In this document: positions 1 to 9,550 of the stretch, one piece after another
Numbering within the stretch: position 1 is the first letter of the stretch
Layout of the letters: each line of letters opens with the position of its first letter
DNA from: Salinisphaera japonica YTM-1
Lineage (GTDB): Bacteria; Pseudomonadota; Gammaproteobacteria; Nevskiales; Salinisphaeraceae
NCBI RefSeq assembly: GCF_003788585.1
Contig: NZ_AYKG01000015.1
Coordinates: 1 to 57,637 of the forward strand
Direction: 5' to 3'
DNA length: 57,637 bases
Program-made: the position numbers and the translations under genes
Notes under the pieces: model-generated
What the model saw: only the letters and a program-made list of their open reading frames with translations
What the model was told of the DNA's origin: nothing
Databases searched by the model: none

Positions 1-60
1 AATAAAACGCTTGCCGAAATCTCGGTGATATTCAAACATATCTTATGACGACACGCCCTA
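1..60 (-). repeat. End of a MITE-like inverted-repeat element, cut by the window edge
   Basis: Read on the minus strand, this stretch starts with TAGGGCGTGTCGTCATAAGA, which matches both termini of the element at 11997-12276. The TAG is also the stop codon of the DUF3429 gene, and the ten bases around the junction (GTTCTAGGGC) are the same as at the end of the porin gene. The rest of the element lies outside the window. Its family is not recognised. Confidence 0.55.
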
Positions 61-513
61 GAACAAGAGCGCGAAGAACAGCGACACCATCGAGGCGGCC
101 GCCACGCCCATCTGTGGCGGGCGCAGAGCCGCGAAGAAGCCCGGCACCTCGCCGCGCCGCGCCGCGCGTGGATCCAGTACCGCGATACCGGCAAAGCCCA
201 ATCCACACAGCAGGACGGCGATAATGGCATAGGGCATGATGAAGATCACCAGCCCCAGCGCGAACAACAGTCCCATCGTCAGCAGCTGAGCCGGCTGCGG
301 CCCGCCCTCGGTGAAAAAGCTCAAACCGCGTCGCACGCCGGCCAGGAAGAAGAACAGGATTGCCGACCAGTAGATGGCGGCCGTCACAAGAAACGCCAGC
401 GTCAGCGGCCCGACGAACCACACCAGAATGCCTGCGATCACCAGCGGTGCCATCGGCAGATAACCCAGTACCAGGCTGCGTGTCGGAATCTGGTGATCGG
501 AAGTGTCGTACAT
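58..513 (-). CDS. DUF3429-type integral membrane protein
   Basis: Small inner-membrane protein of about 151 residues that looks like the DUF3429 family, whose function is unknown. Four or five hydrophobic segments cover most of the chain: roughly residues 15-35, 38-60, 77-110 and the C-terminal 20, which end in a run of Leu and Phe. I chose the ATG at 513; a TTG three codons upstream is possible, and neither has a clear ribosome binding site. The stop codon is part of the terminal sequence of a repeated element. The next gene (593-2563) is on the same strand, 79 bp upstream, so co-transcription is possible. Confidence 0.7.
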   Translation of the reverse strand: MYDTSDHQIPTRSLVLGYLPMAPLVIAGILVWFVGPLTLAFLVTAAIYWSAILFFFLAGVRRGLSFFTEGGPQPAQLLTMGLLFALGLVIFIMPYAIIAVLLCGLGFAGIAVLDPRAARRGEVPGFFAALRPPQMGVAAASMVSLFFALLF

Positions 514-592
514 GAAAGCCAACGTGTGAGAGGGACTAATCGAGCATACCGTCTTGCGTGCAATCTAACACTGCCCGGCGCCTGGGTTGTCG

Positions 593-2563
593 CTAGTGAA
601 AAGCCACTGCCCAGCTGTCTTCGGCGATCTCGACCGTGCGCGCGATATCGGCGTCGGGAATGGCCGAGGGGTCACCTTTTTCCAACGGGTCATAGTGATA
701 GACAAACAGACGCGAGGCGAAAGCGGAAAACGGCAGACTGGCCTCGCCGAAGAACTCGCCGTGGCCTTCGGTGGAGGTGACCACACCCTTGCCCCAGTCC
801 TGGCCGCTGTCGTTGTTCGGGTTGAAGAAATAGACCCGCATCACGCCGGTGGGGTCACGCCCGATACGCAGGATGGTAATGGCATGGCGCCCGATATAAC
901 GCGCCGCGCTGTCGGTGGCCGCGATGCCGGCCGGTTGCGGATGAACCACCGGCAGGTTGTTGTTGTAATCCGGGTGATAGCTGGCATAGAACTGACGCAC
1001 GAAATCCGCATGATCGACGATCCTGTCGGTCGCCGGGTCCGCCACGACACGAAACCCCTGGCCGACCCACCAGCCGTAGAACTCGGGGTGAATCCAGCGG
1101 TGTAGATCATCGTCGCGTGGCCCGCACAGCCGGCCCATCTCGATATAGATCCGGTCCAGATGCGGCACCAGAATCATCGACACCGGGTCGACGTCCAATG
1201 GCCGTGTCTTGGCCAGCCCGTCGGCCAGGCCTTTCGAGGATACGGTCTGGCCCTCGAAGCGAAAGAGAATCTCCTCGTCGCGCGCGGCCCAGGCCAGTAG
1301 CTGAAGCAGGTAATCCGGATCGTTGGCGGCCCACATCGAGACCCCGATCACCGACTGACAGGTCGGGTTGTTGCCCTGGCCCACGCCCAGGGGTTGGCCC
1401 AGTAGCGACAACACGCCGGCCAGCAGGAATTGCCGCGGTGCCAATGCCGTGCCAAAAGCGCTGGCAAGCGTCGCCTGAGTCTCGGCGGACAGGGGCAGCT
1501 GAATCTGGCGCCACAGCCCGGCCGAGACCGGGCTGCTGTAGAGCACCCCGCGCTCGAGCAGACAGGCCAGACCGTAGACCGCCTGTGCGGTCTCGACGTG
1601 AATACATTCATCGATCAGCGTATGTACCAACAGCTGATAACAGCCCAGGGCATCGCGCCCGGTGGTCGACAGGCCCAGGGCGACCGGGATCAGCGCGTCA
1701 CCCTCGGCGCCCAGCGCGCGCAGATGCCGCAAGAATACCGCGTGATAATCCGACACCAGGCCCGTCTGGTGAATCGCACGCGCGAAGCCTTCGGCCTCGT
1801 CGGTCAGGGCGCCGGGCATCATTTCCGTCAGCCGGGTGGCATAGGTCACGATGCCGGGATCCTCGGCACAGCCCGGGGTGGGCGAGAACAGACAGTTCAC
1901 CAGGGCCGCCGCCCCGGTATTGTCGGTATCGATCGACGGGTCGTACAGACAGTGCGCGATCTGGATGACCATGCCACGCGCCTGGTCGATATCGATCGGG
2001 CGCTGATCGAGAATCCGCCAGACCTCACGCACCAGGCTGTCCAGAATGCTTTCGTAGCCCATCGTGGCCAGCTCAAAGGCATAAAGCGCGGCCACGGCCT
2101 CGCCCAGGCCATGCGCGCGTTCACGATCGGACTCGTTGAGCCGCCCGCCCATCAGATCCAGGTTGAGCGCCATGACCTGTGTCATGAACTGATGCGCGCG
2201 CCGTCGGGTGATGCGTGGATGTTCGTAATCACCCACGGCCACGGCCAGCAGGCGCAGTTGAGACAATGCCTCGATCGTGGTGATCGCCAACTCGCCGGTG
2301 CGCAGCGATATCTTGGCGATATCGGCCTGCAGGATCGCGGGCTGATCCCAGTCGGTGCCTGCAAACACCCGCACCGATTCCAGCCGTTTGACACGCTGAT
2401 AGAGCGCGGCCGGCCCGCCGTCCTCGAGCAGCACCTGACCGGCAGCCGCCAGCACCTGGATATTGCTGGCATCGGGCTGGGCCTGGCGCGCCTGGCCCAG
2501 CGCCATGATCGCCTGATCGAGTTGTTTGACGGCAGGGCTGACAGCAGCGGCGGGTGCGGACAT
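593..2563 (-). CDS. Large uncharacterised protein with a papain-like Cys-His-Asn pattern
   Basis: I do not recognise this 656-residue protein. It has no signal peptide or membrane segment and is probably cytoplasmic. The N-terminal 380 residues look mostly alpha-helical. After that comes a segment resembling a cysteine peptidase or transglutaminase fold: GNNPTCQS with Cys402, then IGRHAITIL with His560, then FFNPNNDSGQDWG about 20 residues later. This spacing would suit a Cys-His-Asn/Asp triad, but that is inference from motif shape only. The ATG at 2563 was preferred to a TTG six codons upstream; no ribosome binding site decides it. A long ORF on the opposite strand (1430-2602) is taken as a shadow. 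Confidence 0.6.
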   Translation of the reverse strand: MSAPAAAVSPAVKQLDQAIMALGQARQAQPDASNIQVLAAAGQVLLEDGGPAALYQRVKRLESVRVFAGTDWDQPAILQADIAKISLRTGELAITTIEALSQLRLLAVAVGDYEHPRITRRRAHQFMTQVMALNLDLMGGRLNESDRERAHGLGEAVAALYAFELATMGYESILDSLVREVWRILDQRPIDIDQARGMVIQIAHCLYDPSIDTDNTGAAALVNCLFSPTPGCAEDPGIVTYATRLTEMMPGALTDEAEGFARAIHQTGLVSDYHAVFLRHLRALGAEGDALIPVALGLSTTGRDALGCYQLLVHTLIDECIHVETAQAVYGLACLLERGVLYSSPVSAGLWRQIQLPLSAETQATLASAFGTALAPRQFLLAGVLSLLGQPLGVGQGNNPTCQSVIGVSMWAANDPDYLLQLLAWAARDEEILFRFEGQTVSSKGLADGLAKTRPLDVDPVSMILVPHLDRIYIEMGRLCGPRDDDLHRWIHPEFYGWWVGQGFRVVADPATDRIVDHADFVRQFYASYHPDYNNNLPVVHPQPAGIAATDSAARYIGRHAITILRIGRDPTGVMRVYFFNPNNDSGQDWGKGVVTSTEGHGEFFGEASLPFSAFASRLFVYHYDPLEKGDPSAIPDADIARTVEIAEDSWAVAFH

Positions 2564-2702
2564 AGACAGGCACGGGTTCAAGTGAGGCCGCTTGCAACAT
2601 GACGCTGCGCTCGGCGCCTCTAATGTACATGCGAACGTCGCGCGCCGCCGGTCTATCGATGCAGCCCGGGTTCAGCTTTCAGACGCCGCCACGATGGCGC
2701 GA

Positions 2703-3356
2703 TCAGGCGTCGTCGAGCAGGGCGCGTAGTTCGGCGTTTTCGGCCTCGAGTTCGGCGACGCGAGCCTTGAGTGCCGCGATGTCTTCATCGGCCTCATGCG
2801 GGCCGGCTTCGGCGCCGACCGGCACGCTGCGATCGACCTCGCCGGCCAGCTGGTGCATGAACTGCGCCTCCTTGCGGCCCTTGGCACGCGGCAGACGCAC
2901 AACAAGGCTCGTCTCGGGCGTGTCGTCATCGATCAACGCGCCGGCCGCGGTCGCCACATCATTGTTATCGGCAAACGTATATAGGCGCCCGGCGCGGGCC
3001 CGCAGTTCGCCCGGCGTCTGCGCGCCGCGTAACAACAATAGGGTGACGATGGCAAACTGGGCCGACGTAAGCTGGATATCCACGAAACTGGTCGCCCCGC
3101 ATAGCCGCTGGCGATACTTGGCCACGCCGGTCTTGAAGTTCTCGTCGACCTGAACCAAGCGCCGATCGGCCAGGGCGCGCATGGCCCGCTGCACCTCCGC
3201 CTGGGTGAGCGCCATCACCGGATCACGCGCCGATTTCTGATTGGCCGCGTTGGTCAGCGTGTTCAACGTCAGCGGCATCTGATCGGGTGTCGTCACGGAT
3301 TTTTCCATCAGACAGCCGATCAGGCGGGCTTCGGTTTCAGACAGGTTCGGGAGCAT
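2703..3356 (-). CDS. yceH: YceH family (DUF480) winged-helix protein
   Basis: 217 residues, the usual length for YceH, a conserved proteobacterial protein built from two winged-helix domains whose role is not established. The start MLPNLSETEARLIGCLMEK and the LTLNTLTNAANQKSARDPVM segment are characteristic. The C-terminal 35 residues form a short acidic coiled coil (about 180-214, with repeated Glu and Leu). The gene stands alone, 140 bp from the large unknown protein downstream and 458 bp of repeat-rich DNA from sbcB upstream. Confidence 0.85.
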   Translation of the reverse strand: MLPNLSETEARLIGCLMEKSVTTPDQMPLTLNTLTNAANQKSARDPVMALTQAEVQRAMRALADRRLVQVDENFKTGVAKYRQRLCGATSFVDIQLTSAQFAIVTLLLLRGAQTPGELRARAGRLYTFADNNDVATAAGALIDDDTPETSLVVRLPRAKGRKEAQFMHQLAGEVDRSVPVGAEAGPHEADEDIAALKARVAELEAENAELRALLDDA

Positions 3357-3404
3357 GGCGCGTCGTATTGAGGCTTTGCGCTCATGCTAACGCGTTGCTG
3401 GCTT

Positions 3405-3781
3405 TTATCCGCAGATGGCGGCCGTTTCAGCGCTCGGCGGCTTCGTTCTTTTGTTTATCCGCAGATGACGCAGATGACGCAGATTACGCAGATGGCGGTT
3501 AGGCCGCGGGGCTGTGAACGATTCAGGGGCGCCTTGGTTCAAAGGTGCGCTTCGTTGCGAAGAAATAGAGACCTATTTTTCGAGTGAGTCAGAACCGATA
3601 GCGCCGAAAAACGGGGCGCCCGTTCAGCCGAGCCGACACCCAGGCCGCCCGTCATCTGCGTCCATCGGCGGATCAATGCCTTCGAGGACTAAAACGAGGC
3701 CCGGAACCTGGCAGCGCCTTGAGCGAAAGACGTTTCGACAGTTCAACCGCCAATCTGTGAAATCTGCGTAATCTGCGGATA
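3405..3781. repeat. Intergenic 9-bp-period arrays in opposed arms
   Basis: The 458-bp gap between yceH and sbcB contains no credible gene. At 3452-3497 the unit CGCAGATGA or CGCAGATTA is repeated about four times in tandem with a period of 9. At 3750-3781 the complementary unit (AATCTGCGT, AATCTGCGG) runs the other way, and a shorter piece lies at 3651-3672. Single copies near 3405-3420 suggest a decayed outer arm. The same architecture recurs in the other long intergenic regions of the window. Confidence 0.7.
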
Positions 3782-3812
3782 AAAAGCCGGCCGTATCTCG
3801 TGGCCGGCCACG
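3779..3812 (-). terminator. Intrinsic terminator of sbcB
   Basis: Read on the minus strand, the arms GCCGGCC and GGCCGGC enclose a nine-base loop and are followed by a run of T (the A-run at 3780-3785). It lies directly after the sbcB stop codon. Confidence 0.75.
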
Positions 3813-3814
3813 AC

Positions 3815-5254
3815 TCAGAGGAAGGCGCGCTGTCGGTCGCCCCAGGCTTTGAGTTCCAGCAGTAGTTGCAGCTGTTTGGGCTGGCCTTTCACACGCTCCA
3901 TGAGCGTGGCCACGACCTCGTCGTATTCGTCGAGCGTCAGGCCGCCGTCGGGGGCGAATTCCAGACGTTTGGCCACCCAATTGTTCCAATCGTCTTTTTC
4001 GGCCTCGGCCAGGCTGTCTGGATGGTGCCGGGCGCGCCAACGAAACAGAAGCTCGTTCAGGCGGTTATCGGAAAACACGATATCGCCCTCGGCCAGCCGA
4101 TCGGCGTGAGTGGTATGCACGTCGCGGGCCCTGGCGCGATCGTCGTTGGAGACGAAGCCGTCGTAGAGCGCGGCCTCGGCGTCGGTTTCAGCGTCGAACA
4201 CACGTGCCTCGAACACGGCGATCGCCTTGGCCTCGACCTCGCCCATGCGGTCATGGATAGCTTTCCAGTGACGTCGGCACTGGTTGATATCCAGGTTGAG
4301 CCGGGTGGCTTCGTTGTCGCGCATCATCTCGAAGGGGGCCAGCACCGGGCACTTGTTCACGTGAACGCCCTTGAGCGCAACGCGCGGGGCATCCTCGGGC
4401 AAGTCTTCGCTCGGCGTGAAGATCCGGTCGAAGATCTCGTCGGCTTCCAGTTCCAGCAGCGGGGCCGGATCGTGGCGCAGGTCGTAGGTGATGATGCAGT
4501 TCTTGTTGACCGGGTGGGCCGCGATCGGCATCACCGGCGACAGACAGCCGTTGGCCGCGCCGAACTTGGCCGAGACGTGCAGGGCGGGCTTGCGGCTGTT
4601 CATGTCCAGCAGGGCGCGCGCGCTTTGCTTGTCGCGATGGCCGGTGACCCACTCGAACAGCTTGGGCTGCTTGTCACGAATCAGCCGGGCCAGGTCGATC
4701 GTGGCGTGTACGTCGGACAGGGCGTCGTGGGCCGTCTCCTGCATGAGGCCGTTGGCCTGGGCCAGGTGTTCGAGCTTGAAGCTCGGCGTGCCGTCATCGC
4801 GCGTGGGCCACTCGATGCCGTCCGGACGTAGCGCATAGGCCAGGCGCACCATGTTGATGATGTCCCAACGCGAACAGCCGTTCTTGTATTCGCGTTCGTA
4901 CGGGTCATGGAAATTGCGCCACAGCGCGTGGCGCGTGATCTCGTCGTCGAAAGCCAGGGAGTTGTAGCCCACGCTGCACGTGCCGGGCACGGCCATCTCG
5001 GCGAGAATCGTGGCGATGAACTGCGGCTCGGGCACGCCGTGTTTCAGGGCGTACTGCGGCGTGATGCCGGTGATCAGTGTGGCCTCGGGGTGGCCCAGCA
5101 TATCGGCCGGTGGCTGGCAGTAGAGCGTGACCGGCTCGCCGATGATATTGAAATCGGCATCCGTGCGAATACCGGCGAACTGGGCCGGCTTGTCGCGCTT
5201 GGGGTCGGCGCCGAAGGTTTCGTAATCGTGCCAGAAGTAAGAGAACTCGCTCAT
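3815..5254 (-). CDS. sbcB: Exodeoxyribonuclease I
   Basis: 479 residues, matching the family (about 475). ExoI degrades single-stranded DNA 3' to 5' and acts in recombination and mismatch repair. The DEDDh exonuclease motifs are visible: FSYFWHDYETFG at residues 4-15, SVGYNSLAFDDEITRHAL near 93-110, and ETAHDALSDVHATIDLARLI near 173-192. The C-terminal half matches the SH3-like and helical part that makes the enzyme clamp DNA. It ends in an intrinsic terminator. The ABC-F gene upstream on the same strand ends seven bases before its start, so the two are probably co-transcribed. Confidence 0.95.
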   Translation of the reverse strand: MSEFSYFWHDYETFGADPKRDKPAQFAGIRTDADFNIIGEPVTLYCQPPADMLGHPEATLITGITPQYALKHGVPEPQFIATILAEMAVPGTCSVGYNSLAFDDEITRHALWRNFHDPYEREYKNGCSRWDIINMVRLAYALRPDGIEWPTRDDGTPSFKLEHLAQANGLMQETAHDALSDVHATIDLARLIRDKQPKLFEWVTGHRDKQSARALLDMNSRKPALHVSAKFGAANGCLSPVMPIAAHPVNKNCIITYDLRHDPAPLLELEADEIFDRIFTPSEDLPEDAPRVALKGVHVNKCPVLAPFEMMRDNEATRLNLDINQCRRHWKAIHDRMGEVEAKAIAVFEARVFDAETDAEAALYDGFVSNDDRARARDVHTTHADRLAEGDIVFSDNRLNELLFRWRARHHPDSLAEAEKDDWNNWVAKRLEFAPDGGLTLDEYDEVVATLMERVKGQPKQLQLLLELKAWGDRQRAFL

Positions 5255-5261
5255 GACCGGC

Positions 5262-7154
5262 TCATGCCGCGCTCGGATTGGACAGCGCTTCGAGCTCTTC
5301 GGCGGCGGCCATCCAGCGGGCTTCGGCCGTGTCGAGCTGGCGCGACAGGGTGGCGCGCTCCTGGGTCACGCGGGCCGCATCCACCGGGTTGCCATAGACG
5401 CTGGGCTTGGCCAGCTCGGCGTCCAGGGCCTCGATCTTTTTCGTCAGCCGCGCCATTTCCTCGTCGGCTTTTTTGATCTGGTTCTTGAGCGGCTTTTCGG
5501 CCGCACGCTGTTCGGCCGAGCTTTTACGCGCGGTCTTGTTGTCGCTGACCTTGGGTTTGGCCGTTTCCTTGCCTTCCTTGGCAGCGTTCTGGCGCGACAG
5601 CCACTTGGCGTAGTCGTCCAGATCGCCGTCGAAGGGTTCCAGCGCACCGTCGGCCACGCGCCAGAGCTGGTCACAGGTGGCATCGATCAGATGGCGATCA
5701 TGGGCGATCATCACTACAGCACCCGTATAACCGGCCAGCGCGGTTTCCAGGGCGTGGCGCATGTCCAGGTCGAGATGGTTGGTCGGCTCGTCGAGCAGCA
5801 GCAGATTGGGTTTTTCGTGCACCACCAGCGCCAGCGCCAGACGGGCTTTTTCGCCGCCGGAGAACGGGGCGATGGGCTCCAGCGCCTTGTCGCCGCGGAA
5901 ATCGAAGCCGCCGAGGAAGTCGCGGATATGCTGCTCGCTGGCCTTGGGGTCCTGGCGCTGCAGGTGCTGGGCCGCACTGGCCGTGTCGTCCAGCACTTCG
6001 AGCTGATGCTGGGCGAAATAGCCGATCTTCAGATACTTGTCCGGCTGGGCCTCGCCGGTCATCGGGGCCAGCTCGCCGGCCAGCAGCTTCATCACCGTGG
6101 ACTTGCCGGCCCCGTTGCGGCCCAGAATGGCCAGCCGGTCGCCGGGTACGAGCCGCAGCTTGATATCGCCGACCAACGGGTTGCCGTCATAACCGATATC
6201 CGCGTCGTCGATACGCAGCAGAGTTTCCGGCAGCCGTTCGGGCTTCAAGAACTGGAAAGAAAACGGTGTGTCCCAGTGGGCGGCCTCGACTTTTTCCATC
6301 CGCTCCATCTGCTTGAGCTTGGACTGGGCCTGACGCGCCTTGGTCGCCTGGGCACGAAACCGATCGACAAAGCCTTGCAGCTGGGCCAGCTTCTTCTGCT
6401 GGTTTTCATACGCCGCCTGTTGCTGGGCCTTGGCCTCGGCGCGCATCAGCTCGAAGGTGGAATAGTTGCCGGTATACAGGGTGGCGCCGCCGTGCTCCAG
6501 ATGCAGGGTATGGGTGACCAGGGCATCCAGAAAATCCCGGTCGTGGGATATGACCACGAGCGTGGCCGGATGGGCCGCCAGATATTCCTGTAGCCAGAAC
6601 ACCGCATCCATGTCCAGATGGTTGGTCGGCTCATCGAGCAAGAGCAGATCACAGCGATGCATGAGGGCGGCGGCCAGGTTCAGGCGCATGCGCCAGCCAC
6701 CGGAGAAATCATCGATCGGCGCATCGTGCGCACTGGGCGCGAAGCCCAGGCCGTGCAGCAGGCGCGCCGCCCGGGCGCGTGCGGCGTAGCCGTCGATCTC
6801 GGCCAGGCGGCCGTGCAGTTCGGCCATGGCGTTGCCGTCGCCATCGGCCTCGGCCGTGGCCAGTTTGGCTTCGACGCCGCGCAGCTCGCTATCGCCGTCC
6901 AGCACATACTCGATGGCGGGCTGGCTGCCGGCCGGGGCATGCTGGCGCACGGTGGCGATATCCAGATGCGTGGGGATCTCGATATCGCCGGCATCCGGCG
7001 TCAGCTCGCCGAGCATCATCGAAAGCAGCGAGGACTTGCCGGTGCCGTTGGCCCCGACGATGCCGACCCGCTGGCCGGCCTGAATCCGCAGATCCACGTC
7101 TTCGAGCAGCTTGCGCGGCCCGCGACGCAGGGTGAGGTGTTTGAACGCGATCAT
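5262..7154 (-). CDS. yheS: ABC-F family ATPase, YheS-like
   Basis: 630-residue cytoplasmic protein with two ABC ATPase domains and no membrane segment, so it is a ribosome-associated ABC-F protein rather than a transporter. First domain: Walker A GANGTGKSS near residue 34, signature FSGGWRMR, Walker B LLLLDEPTNHLDMD. Charged coiled linker around 230-300 (KAQQQAAYENQQKKLAQLQGF). Second domain: Walker A GRNGAGKST, signature FSGGEKARL, Walker B LLLLDEPTNHLDLD. The C-terminus (about 540-630) is a Lys/Ala/Glu-rich coiled coil. That tail and the linker fit YheS better than EttA or Uup. The stop codon lies seven bases from the sbcB start. Confidence 0.85.
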   Translation of the reverse strand: MIAFKHLTLRRGPRKLLEDVDLRIQAGQRVGIVGANGTGKSSLLSMMLGELTPDAGDIEIPTHLDIATVRQHAPAGSQPAIEYVLDGDSELRGVEAKLATAEADGDGNAMAELHGRLAEIDGYAARARAARLLHGLGFAPSAHDAPIDDFSGGWRMRLNLAAALMHRCDLLLLDEPTNHLDMDAVFWLQEYLAAHPATLVVISHDRDFLDALVTHTLHLEHGGATLYTGNYSTFELMRAEAKAQQQAAYENQQKKLAQLQGFVDRFRAQATKARQAQSKLKQMERMEKVEAAHWDTPFSFQFLKPERLPETLLRIDDADIGYDGNPLVGDIKLRLVPGDRLAILGRNGAGKSTVMKLLAGELAPMTGEAQPDKYLKIGYFAQHQLEVLDDTASAAQHLQRQDPKASEQHIRDFLGGFDFRGDKALEPIAPFSGGEKARLALALVVHEKPNLLLLDEPTNHLDLDMRHALETALAGYTGAVVMIAHDRHLIDATCDQLWRVADGALEPFDGDLDDYAKWLSRQNAAKEGKETAKPKVSDNKTARKSSAEQRAAEKPLKNQIKKADEEMARLTKKIEALDAELAKPSVYGNPVDAARVTQERATLSRQLDTAEARWMAAAEELEALSNPSAA

Positions 7155-7223
7155 GCACGCATTGTAGAGGACTTAAGCTGCAAGCGAGACGCGCGGGCCG
7201 ATACGAACACGAAAAGCGACGGT

Positions 7224-7229
7224 TATACT
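7224..7229 (+). promoter_or_regulatory. Probable -10 box of the sulfotransferase gene
   Basis: TATACT lies seven bases before the ATG at 7237, so a start site at the usual distance would fall on or next to the ATG. No Shine-Dalgarno sequence fits between them, which suggests a leaderless message. No good -35 box is visible. Confidence 0.45.
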
Positions 7230-7236
7230 CGCGCTT

Positions 7237-8025
7237 ATGCTGATACTGACTGGCCACCCGCGTTCGGGCACCGAGCTGCTCTTCGAGCTCTGTAGCGCTC
7301 ATCCCGATATTGAGTTGACGCTGGAATCCGGCGTTTTTCGTTGCCTGGGCGTGCCGGCGTCGTTGTTTCAACTTTCAATGCTGGGGCGTTCGATCGCCCG
7401 ACGACACGAAACGGTCTTCCGGCTCGATCAGAACAACAGGACGCGTTGGCAACGCCTGCAGAGCCACCGGTTCATGGCCGGCATCGCGCGCGACGTCGCG
7501 GGGCGTCAAAAAGGGCTGGTAAGCGCGGATGATATCGGGGCAGCCTTGCACCGAGCGTGGCCGCATGCACGCATCGTCGGCGACAAGTTTCCGGATTATG
7601 TGTTCAATCTCGGCCCGCTCGTGGACGCGCCGACAATGAAAACCATCGTTATAGAACGCGATGGGCGCGACGTCGTAGCCTCGTATCTGGCGCGCCTGTC
7701 CGGTGGGTGGGCGGATCTTCCCGTATTTGGCGCGTGGCAAGACGCTGCCTCGATCGCCGGTCGTTGGGTAGAGGCTGTGGAAGCGGTCGAACGCCAGGCC
7801 GACAAATTGCTGGTGCTTCGTTACGAGCGCCTGGTGGCCGAGCCTTTGTCAGAGCTTGCGCGAGTCGCTGCGTATCTGAACATCGATCCGGCCGGTTTTG
7901 AAGGCGCGGATGAAAAAATTCACGGCGCTAGCGTCGGCGGCTACGCTGAGCGATTGACTGCGGCACAACAAGCTGACGTGATGCGCGTAGCAGGGCCAAC
8001 GCTTGCGCGTCTTGGGTACACATAA
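7237..8025 (+). CDS. Sulfotransferase family protein
   Basis: 262 residues resembling PAPS-dependent sulfotransferases of the bacterial Sulfotransfer families. The 5'-phosphosulfate loop GHPRSGTELL lies at residues 6-15. The 3'-phosphate-binding segment is TIVIERDGRDVVASYLARL around 130-148. The segment LLVLRYERLVAEPLSELARVAAYL is the usual C-terminal motif. The acceptor substrate cannot be told from sequence. It stands alone between two minus-strand genes. The start is fixed because the P-loop begins at residue 6, yet there is no ribosome binding site in front of it. Confidence 0.8.
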   Translation: MLILTGHPRSGTELLFELCSAHPDIELTLESGVFRCLGVPASLFQLSMLGRSIARRHETVFRLDQNNRTRWQRLQSHRFMAGIARDVAGRQKGLVSADDIGAALHRAWPHARIVGDKFPDYVFNLGPLVDAPTMKTIVIERDGRDVVASYLARLSGGWADLPVFGAWQDAASIAGRWVEAVEAVERQADKLLVLRYERLVAEPLSELARVAAYLNIDPAGFEGADEKIHGASVGGYAERLTAAQQADVMRVAGPTLARLGYT

Positions 8026-8100
8026 GGACCGCTATCCGTCGGGCGAAGGCTTCCGGCACGGGCAACGTTTGATGGCGAGCCCGGTCAAAATGGCTGATTG

Positions 8101-8132
8101 ATACAAAAAGACGAGCCGTGGCTCGTCTTTCT
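8101..8132 (-). terminator. Terminator of rhlE, probably bidirectional
   Basis: Eleven-base arms AAAGACGAGCC and GGCTCGTCTTT are separated by GT. On the minus strand the stem runs into a T-run after rhlE. On the plus strand it could also end the sulfotransferase transcript. Confidence 0.8.
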
Positions 8133-8146
8133 GCTGCCGGAGCGGT

Positions 8147-9550
8147 TTAGCTCTGTGGCTTGTTGCCACCGCCGCCAGAGCGTCGCCCGCCGCGACGATT
8201 ACCGCGTTTGGGGCGTGCGTGGCCGGCCTCGTTGGCGCCGCCGTCGCTGCCCGAACGTCGGCGCCCGCGGTTGCCCGGGTTATTCTGGGGCTTGTCGCCG
8301 CCGCCGGAATTGTTCCCGCCGCCGCGGCGCGACGGTTTGTTGCCACCGCGGCCGCCCCGATTGCCGGGTGTCTGCTGTGGCTCGTTCTTGGCCGCCTCGG
8401 CGTCGCGTGCGGCGGCGGCCTTGATGATTTCGGGGTCCATGCCCTCGACTTCCATGCGCTCGACGCTCTGGTCGATGAGCTTCTCGATGGCTTTGAGATA
8501 GCTGCGCTCGTCCTTGGCCACCAACGAGATGGCTTCACCGGCCGCGCCGGCGCGGCCGGTCCGCCCGATACGATGGACATAATCCTCGGCGACGTTGGGC
8601 AGCTCGTAGTTGACCACGTGCGGCAGGCCGTCGATATCGATGCCGCGGGCGGCGATATCGGTGGCGACGAGCGCGGTCACGGTGCCGTCCTTGAAACCGG
8701 ACAGCGCCTTGGTGCGCGCATTCTGTGATTTGTTGCCGTGCAGGGCGGCCGCGGTGATGCCGTCGGTTTCCAGCTGTTTAACCAGGCGGTTGGCGCCGTG
8801 CTTGGTGCGCGTGAACACGAGCACCTGGCTCCAGTCGCCGCTGCGGATCAGGTGCGACAGCACCGCCCGTTTGGCTGATTTTTCGACCAGAACGGCGCGG
8901 TGGCTGACGCGTTCGGCCGTGGCGTTGCGCGGGGCGACATCGATTTCCACCGGGTCGGTGAGCAACGAACCGGCCAGCTTGCGGATTTCCTTGGAGAAAG
9001 TGGCCGAAAAAAGCAGCGTCTGGCGCGATTTGGGCAGATATTTCAACACGCGCTTGATGTCGTGGATGAAGCCCATGTCGAGCATGCGATCCGCTTCGTC
9101 GAGCACCAGTGTGGTCAGATCCGACAGATCGAGACGGCCTTCATCGAGATGATCGATCAGCCGGCCCGGCGTGGCCACCACGATATCCACGCCACGCTTG
9201 AAGGCCGAAATCTGGGGCTGATAGCCCACGCCGCCAAAGACTACGGTGTGCTTGAGCTTGGTATCGCCGGCATAAGTGGCCACCGACTCGGCGACCTGGG
9301 CCGCCAGTTCACGTGTCGGGGCCAGGACGAGCACGCGTGGTTTTTTCTGATGGCCGGTGCCCAGGCGCTCCAGAATCGGCAGTACGAAGGCTGCGGTCTT
9401 GCCGGTGCCGGTCTGGGCCGCACCCAGCACGTCAGCGCCCTTGATGATCGGCGGGATTGCCTGTGATTGAATCGGCGTCGGCTGGGTATAGCCGGCGTTC
9501 TCGATGGTCGCCAATAGATGCGGCGACAGGCCCAAGCTGTCGAATGACAT
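8147..9550 (-). CDS. rhlE: DEAD-box ATP-dependent RNA helicase RhlE
   Basis: 467-residue RNA helicase. The N-terminus [33 protein letters not shown] carries the Q motif. Further motifs visible are AQTGTGKT (I), PTRELAAQV (Ia), [13 protein letters not shown] (DEAD, II), [15 protein letters not shown] (SAT, III), and [22 protein letters not shown] with [10 protein letters not shown] (V and VI). The last about 85 residues are a low-complexity Arg/Gly/Asn-rich tail of the kind that binds RNA. RhlE proteins act in ribosome assembly and mRNA decay, often at low temperature. Monocistronic, with its own terminator. Confidence 0.93.
   Translation of the reverse strand: MSFDSLGLSPHLLATIENAGYTQPTPIQSQAIPPIIKGADVLGAAQTGTGKTAAFVLPILERLGTGHQKKPRVLVLAPTRELAAQVAESVATYAGDTKLKHTVVFGGVGYQPQISAFKRGVDIVVATPGRLIDHLDEGRLDLSDLTTLVLDEADRMLDMGFIHDIKRVLKYLPKSRQTLLFSATFSKEIRKLAGSLLTDPVEIDVAPRNATAERVSHRAVLVEKSAKRAVLSHLIRSGDWSQVLVFTRTKHGANRLVKQLETDGITAAALHGNKSQNARTKALSGFKDGTVTALVATDIAARGIDIDGLPHVVNYELPNVAEDYVHRIGRTGRAGAAGEAISLVAKDERSYLKAIEKLIDQSVERMEVEGMDPEIIKAAAARDAEAAKNEPQQTPGNRGGRGGNKPSRRGGGNNSGGGDKPQNNPGNRGRRRSGSDGGANEAGHARPKRGNRRGGRRSGGGGNKPQS

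Noticed and set aside
5253-6593. 446-codon plus-strand ORF
   Set aside because: Antisense shadow of the ABC-F gene.
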